Source of the DNA: JAYVSZ01 sp043774925 | Lineage (GTDB): Bacteria; Pseudomonadota; Gammaproteobacteria; Burkholderiales; Methylophilaceae | Assembly (NCBI GenBank): GCA_043774925.1 | Contig: JAYVSZ010000027.1 | Coordinates: 1-9,963 of the forward strand | Reading direction: 5' to 3' | Length of the DNA: 9,963 nt | In this document: in pieces, positions 6,651-9,963 of the stretch | Layout: every line of letters begins with the position of its first letter | Numbering within the stretch: the first letter of the stretch is position 1 | The notes under the pieces: generated by a model | Database searches by the model: none | What the model was told of the DNA's origin: nothing | What the model saw: only the letters and a program-made list of their open reading frames with translations | Translations under genes and position numbers: made by a program

Positions 6651-8441
6651 ATGATGATGCGTACACACTATTGCGGCCAATTAAACCGCGAACATATCGG
6701 CCAAACCGTCACTTTATGCGGTTGGGCGCACCGCCGCCGCGATCATGGCGGCGTGATTTTTATTGATTTACGCGACCGCGAAGGCATGGCGCAAATCGTG
6801 GTTAATCCCGATACCAAAGCCGCTTTTGCCATTGCCGAGTCAGTGCGCAGCGAGTATGTGCTAAAAGTCGTCTGTTCAGTGCGCGCGCGTCCAGAAGGCG
6901 CAAGTAACGCCAACTTATCCACTGGCGAAGTGGAAATGTTTGCGACTGACATTGAGGTTTTAAACGCCTCACTCACGCCGCCATTTATGTTAGATGACGA
7001 AACTTTGACAGAAACGGTGAGATTACAACATCGTTATATCGATTTGCGCCGCCCTGCCATGCAAAAAAACATGATGTTGCGTTACCGCGTTGCCAAAACC
7101 TTGCGCGATTATTTAGATGTGAATGGTTTTATTGAAGTGGAAACGCCGATGCTCACGCGCAGCACGCCAGAAGGCGCGCGCGATTACTTAGTGCCAAGCC
7201 GCGTGCATGCAGGGCAGTTTTTTGCCTTGCCACAATCGCCGCAATTATTTAAACAATTGCTCATGGTTTCTGGTTTTGATCGCTATTTTCAAATTACCAA
7301 ATGCTTCCGCGATGAAGATTTACGTGCCGATCGCCAGCCAGAATTTACCCAAGTGGATATCGAGACATCATTCATGTCAGAAAACGAGATTATGGACATC
7401 GTTGAAGAGATGATTCGCCAAATGCTCAAATCTGTTCAAAACGTTGATTTACCTGCCGCGTTCCCGCGCATGAGCTTTCATGAAGCCATGCATAAATACG
7501 GCTCTGACAAGCCAGATATGCGCGTGACGCTTGAAATCACTGAACTTAGTGATGTGATGAAAGACGTGGATTTTAAAGTGTTCTCGGGCGCAGCCAATAT
7601 GGAAGGTGGCCGCGTAGCCGCCCTGCGCGTGCCTGCTGGCGCTACTATTGCTCGTTCTGAGATTGATGCTTATACCGAATTTGTAAAAATTTACGGCGCA
7701 AAAGGGCTGGCATATATCAAAATTAATGATGTTACTAAACTCAACGAAGAAGGCTTGCAAAGTCCAATCGTTAAGAACATTCATGTGACAGCATTACAAG
7801 CCATTATTGACCGCACAGGCGCGCAAAATGGCGATATCGTGTTCTTTGGTGCAGATAAATTAAAAGTAGTGAACGAAGCACTAGGCGCTTTGCGCCTTAA
7901 AGTTGGTCACGATAAAGGCCATGTCGATGGTCGCGCATGGGCGCCATTGTGGGTGGTCGATTTCCCCATGTTTGAACATGACGAAGAAAATGACCGCTGG
8001 GCGGCGCTACATCACCCGTTTACTGCACCAAAAGATGGTCACGAAGATTTGCTGACGACTAACCCAGGCGCATGTTTATCCAAAGCTTACGATATGGTGC
8101 TTAACGGCTGGGAAGTCGGTGGCGGTTCAGTGCGTATTCATAAACAAGATGTGCAATCTAAAGTATTCGATGCACTTAAAATTAGCAAAGAAGAAGCGCA
8201 AGAAAAATTTGGCTTCTTGCTGGATGCCCTGCAATACGGCGCACCACCACATGGCGGCTTGGCGTTCGGCTTAGACCGTTTAGTCACATTGATGGCAGGC
8301 GCAGAGTCAATCCGTGATGTAATTGCATTCCCCAAAACACAGCGCGCGCAATGCCTAATGACCAATGCGCCGAACGAGGTGGATGAGAAACAACTTCGAG
8401 AATTGCATATTCGTGTTCGTACACAAACGCCAGCAGCTTAA
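6651..8441 (+). CDS. aspS: Aspartyl-tRNA synthetase, bacterial type, probably non-discriminating (Asp/Asn)
   Basis: Class II synthetase that charges tRNA-Asp with aspartate in the cytoplasm; 596 residues against 590 in E. coli. An N-terminal OB anticodon-binding domain (about 1-105) precedes the catalytic core with TPEGARDYLVPSR (172-184), QSPQLFKQLLM (195-205), motif 2 FRDEDLRADRQPEFTQ (219-234), the bacterial GAD insertion in the middle and motif 3 GLAFGLDRLV (536-545). His32 (WAHRRRDHGG) and Gly83 (RPEG) match His31 and Gly82 of the Pseudomonas aeruginosa non-discriminating enzyme, while E. coli has Leu and a different residue there. The enzyme therefore probably also makes Asp-tRNA-Asn for GatCAB amidation (inference). 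Three ATGs in a row (6651, 6654, 6657) could start it; no clear ribosome binding site is present, so coupling to the upstream gene is likely. No terminator is visible after it. Confidence 0.97.
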   Translation: MMMRTHYCGQLNREHIGQTVTLCGWAHRRRDHGGVIFIDLRDREGMAQIVVNPDTKAAFAIAESVRSEYVLKVVCSVRARPEGASNANLSTGEVEMFATDIEVLNASLTPPFMLDDETLTETVRLQHRYIDLRRPAMQKNMMLRYRVAKTLRDYLDVNGFIEVETPMLTRSTPEGARDYLVPSRVHAGQFFALPQSPQLFKQLLMVSGFDRYFQITKCFRDEDLRADRQPEFTQVDIETSFMSENEIMDIVEEMIRQMLKSVQNVDLPAAFPRMSFHEAMHKYGSDKPDMRVTLEITELSDVMKDVDFKVFSGAANMEGGRVAALRVPAGATIARSEIDAYTEFVKIYGAKGLAYIKINDVTKLNEEGLQSPIVKNIHVTALQAIIDRTGAQNGDIVFFGADKLKVVNEALGALRLKVGHDKGHVDGRAWAPLWVVDFPMFEHDEENDRWAALHHPFTAPKDGHEDLLTTNPGACLSKAYDMVLNGWEVGGGSVRIHKQDVQSKVFDALKISKEEAQEKFGFLLDALQYGAPPHGGLAFGLDRLVTLMAGAESIRDVIAFPKTQRAQCLMTNAPNEVDEKQLRELHIRVRTQTPAA

Positions 8442-8464
8442 AATGCTCTTTTTAAATCGCTGAA

Positions 8465-9304
8465 TTGATACAAACTAACCATTTCTCACGAATAGTAGTA
8501 ATTGAGTCTCTGCCTAACGGAGAAGCAAAAACAGGTAGCGAAATTTACGGATACATAGAAGCTCAAATTCGCGAAAACAACTTACCCATATCGGTAGTTT
8601 TTAGGCAGTGTGAATCGAAGGTTGAGTTTCTATCCATACTGGAAGCCATATGCAAAGAAATTGATTCCAAGAATGAATATCCTTGGATACACATAGAGTG
8701 CCATGGCTCTAGCGCAGAGGATGGGATAGTTTTGTCAAATGGTGATTTAATTACATGGCAAGAACTGAAACCAAAATTTACCGAAATTAATTCAGCCTGC
8801 AAATGTAACTTGATGGTAGTCATGGCTGCATGCAATGGGGCACATCTAACAGAAGTATTGCAACCTATAGACAGAGCGCCCTGTTGGGGCTTGTTAGGGC
8901 CAACTAACGAACTTTACCCTGATGATTTACTGGCTAGCTTCAGAGTGTTTTATTTAAACCTACTTTCTTCTTTGAACGGTGATGTGGCGTTAATAGGACT
9001 GCGTAAAGTAATTGAAGAACGAAACTTGAGCTTTATGCTTGTTACCGCACAGGAGTTCTTTCGGGAAGTATATTCAGGTTATTTGAGTGAATACTGCACC
9101 GATAAAGCCTATTGGAGGCGTGCAAAAAATATGAAGAAAGGCGATATCAAAGGATTAAGCATACAGGATTTGGTGTTAAAACTGAAAGAGCAAGAACCAG
9201 ATGAGTTTCAGAAATTTAAAAACAAATTTTTTATGTGTGACTTATATCCTGAAAACTCTGCAAGGTTTCCAATCATATATAAAGATGTTTTGATTCAAAT
9301 TTAA
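8465..9304 (+). CDS. Caspase-like (CHAT / clan CD type) protease-fold protein, orphan, probably transferred
   Basis: A 279-residue protein that I do not recognise by name. Residues about 9-160 read as a caspase-type alpha/beta domain: strand RIVVIES (9-15), helix, strand PISVVF, helix, strand WIHIECHG ending in His80, then DGIVLSNGDLITWQEL, helix, strand NLMVVMAACNGA with Cys123, and CWGLLGPTNEL. A His after one hydrophobic strand and a Cys after the next, 43 residues apart, is the dyad layout of CHAT and caspase peptidases. Residues about 190-279 are charged and mostly helical with no domain I can name; no TPR repeats, signal peptide or membrane helix. The only reachable start is TTG at 8465 (an in-frame stop lies at 8453 and no ATG comes before residue 117), without a Shine-Dalgarno sequence. 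It is AT-rich, with 13 of 24 Ile codons ATA and 5 of 11 Arg codons AGA/AGG, unlike aspS. It sits 23 bp after aspS and converges on kbl. The fold call is inference from motifs; protease activity, substrate and role (defence, stress death or other) are unknown. Confidence 0.75.
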   Translation: MIQTNHFSRIVVIESLPNGEAKTGSEIYGYIEAQIRENNLPISVVFRQCESKVEFLSILEAICKEIDSKNEYPWIHIECHGSSAEDGIVLSNGDLITWQELKPKFTEINSACKCNLMVVMAACNGAHLTEVLQPIDRAPCWGLLGPTNELYPDDLLASFRVFYLNLLSSLNGDVALIGLRKVIEERNLSFMLVTAQEFFREVYSGYLSEYCTDKAYWRRAKNMKKGDIKGLSIQDLVLKLKEQEPDEFQKFKNKFFMCDLYPENSARFPIIYKDVLIQI

Positions 9305-9306
9305 CT

Positions 9307-9366
9307 ATGCCAGCCACCGAAATCAACCACGTTAACTCCCGCAAAATAGTTCTAATTAAACTGTAG
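9307..9366 (+). other. Possible 19-codon remnant or leader ORF between the caspase-like gene and kbl
   Basis: An ATG two bases after the stop of the caspase-like gene opens a 19-codon frame, MPATEINHVNSRKIVLIKL, that ends inside the kbl 3' end. Its first half has host-like codons (GCC, ACC, ATC, CGC), unlike the gene before it. It could be the beginning of a gene that once followed aspS, or chance. There is no ribosome binding site, and I cannot match it to a family. Confidence 0.15.
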
Positions 9367-9963
9367 CCAACTCATCCCTACATTCTGCAAACGCTTTAAT
9401 CGCAGCATCTAAATCTTCAGTGGTATGTGCAGCAGAAATCTGTGTGCGGATTCTGGCTTTGCCTTTTGCAACCACAGGGAAGAAAAAGCCAATTGCATAA
9501 ACGCCTTTTTCTAGCAACATTTTGCTCATATTTTGTGCTAATACGGCATCGCCCAACATAATAGGAATAATCGGGTGGTCGCCATCTTTTAGGTCAAAAC
9601 CTGCAGCTTGCATGACTTTTCTAAAGTAGCGCGTATTGCTTTCCAGTTTGTCTCTTAGCGCGGTAGATTTAGATAGCATACCCAATACGCTTAAGGTCGC
9701 CGCGCAAATAGTGGGTGCGAGTGAGTTGGAAAATAAATAAGGCCTTGAGCGCTGGCGCAATAAATCAATAATTTCTTTGCGGCCAGATGTGCTGCCGCCA
9801 GATGCGCCACCTAAGGCCTTGCCAAAGGTGCTGGTGATAATATCAACGCGGTCCATCACGCCACGATATTCATGCACGCCGCGCCCTGTTTTGCCCATAA
9901 AGCCTGTGGCATGGCAATCATCATGGTGCACCATGGCGTCAAATTCATCGGCTAAATCGCAAA
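9356..9963 (-). CDS. kbl: 2-amino-3-ketobutyrate CoA ligase (glycine C-acetyltransferase), N-terminus beyond window
   Basis: PLP-dependent alpha-oxoamine synthase that cleaves 2-amino-3-ketobutyrate with CoA to glycine and acetyl-CoA, the second step of threonine breakdown after threonine dehydrogenase. The C-terminal 201 codons are present of a protein that is 398 in E. coli. The cofactor-binding DDCHATGF segment is followed by GRGVHEY and DRVDIITSTFGKALGGASGG, where the Lys at 9818-9820 is the PLP Schiff-base lysine. RQRSRPYLFSNSLAP, DHPIIPIMLGDA and ARIRTQISAAHT follow in the family order. These segments favour KBL over its paralogues BioF, HemA and serine palmitoyltransferase. The gene converges on the caspase-like gene, with 51 bp between stops and no obvious hairpin there. 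Whether tdh is its neighbour cannot be seen. Confidence 0.95.
   Translation of the reverse strand, partial: CDLADEFDAMVHHDDCHATGFMGKTGRGVHEYRGVMDRVDIITSTFGKALGGASGGSTSGRKEIIDLLRQRSRPYLFSNSLAPTICAATLSVLGMLSKSTALRDKLESNTRYFRKVMQAAGFDLKDGDHPIIPIMLGDAVLAQNMSKMLLEKGVYAIGFFFPVVAKGKARIRTQISAAHTTEDLDAAIKAFAECRDELATV

Noticed and set aside
8434..8462. Stem-loop at the aspS stop as a terminator
   Set aside because: CAGC/GCTG and TTAAAA/TTTTAA arms can pair around a 6-base loop, but there is a 3-base bulge, the inner pairs are all AT, and no T run follows the stem.

Overview
The window reads as chromosomal DNA of a Gram-negative betaproteobacterium, most likely a methylotroph of the Methylophilaceae (Methylotenera/Methylophilus type). 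This rests on the gene orders uvrA / MFS transporter / ssb and fmdB / DUF502 / aspS, on an AspRS of the non-discriminating bacterial type, and on moderate base composition. The taxon is an inference; no rRNA or marker search was possible.

Left part (1-4153). A minus-strand uvrA runs off the left edge, with its N-terminal 764 codons present. It is divergent from a YajR-like major facilitator transporter. The 66-69 bp between them holds overlapping divergent promoter candidates. The transporter is followed by ssb, which has its own good ribosome binding site. A perfect 16-bp hairpin with runs of A and T on either side closes ssb and also the convergent gene from the right. uvrA and ssb are neighbours in many proteobacteria (excision repair and single-strand DNA handling); here the transporter sits between them.

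Middle (4161-8441). A minus-strand gene encodes a secreted FecR-domain protein with a long Gly/Asn/Thr-rich beta-type C-terminal half. It is divergent from a compact operon of an FmdB-type zinc-ribbon protein, a two-helix DUF502 membrane protein and aspartyl-tRNA synthetase. fmdB and the DUF502 gene overlap by ATGA, and aspS begins 9 bp after the DUF502 stop.

Right part (8442-9963). Between aspS and a minus-strand, right-edge-truncated kbl (2-amino-3-ketobutyrate CoA ligase) lies a single gene unlike its surroundings. It is visibly AT-rich, starts with TTG, has no Shine-Dalgarno sequence, and uses ATA for 13 of 24 isoleucines where aspS uses none. It encodes a 279-residue protein with the His/Cys dyad arrangement of a caspase-like (CHAT / peptidase clan CD) protease. 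This is the accessory, probably transferred, item of the window and the best candidate for an undescribed function. No partner effector or sensor gene is visible beside it. Apart from this gene the window is ordinary housekeeping DNA, with no RNA genes, insertion sequences or CRISPR arrays seen. No stretch of more than 300 bases lacks a gene.
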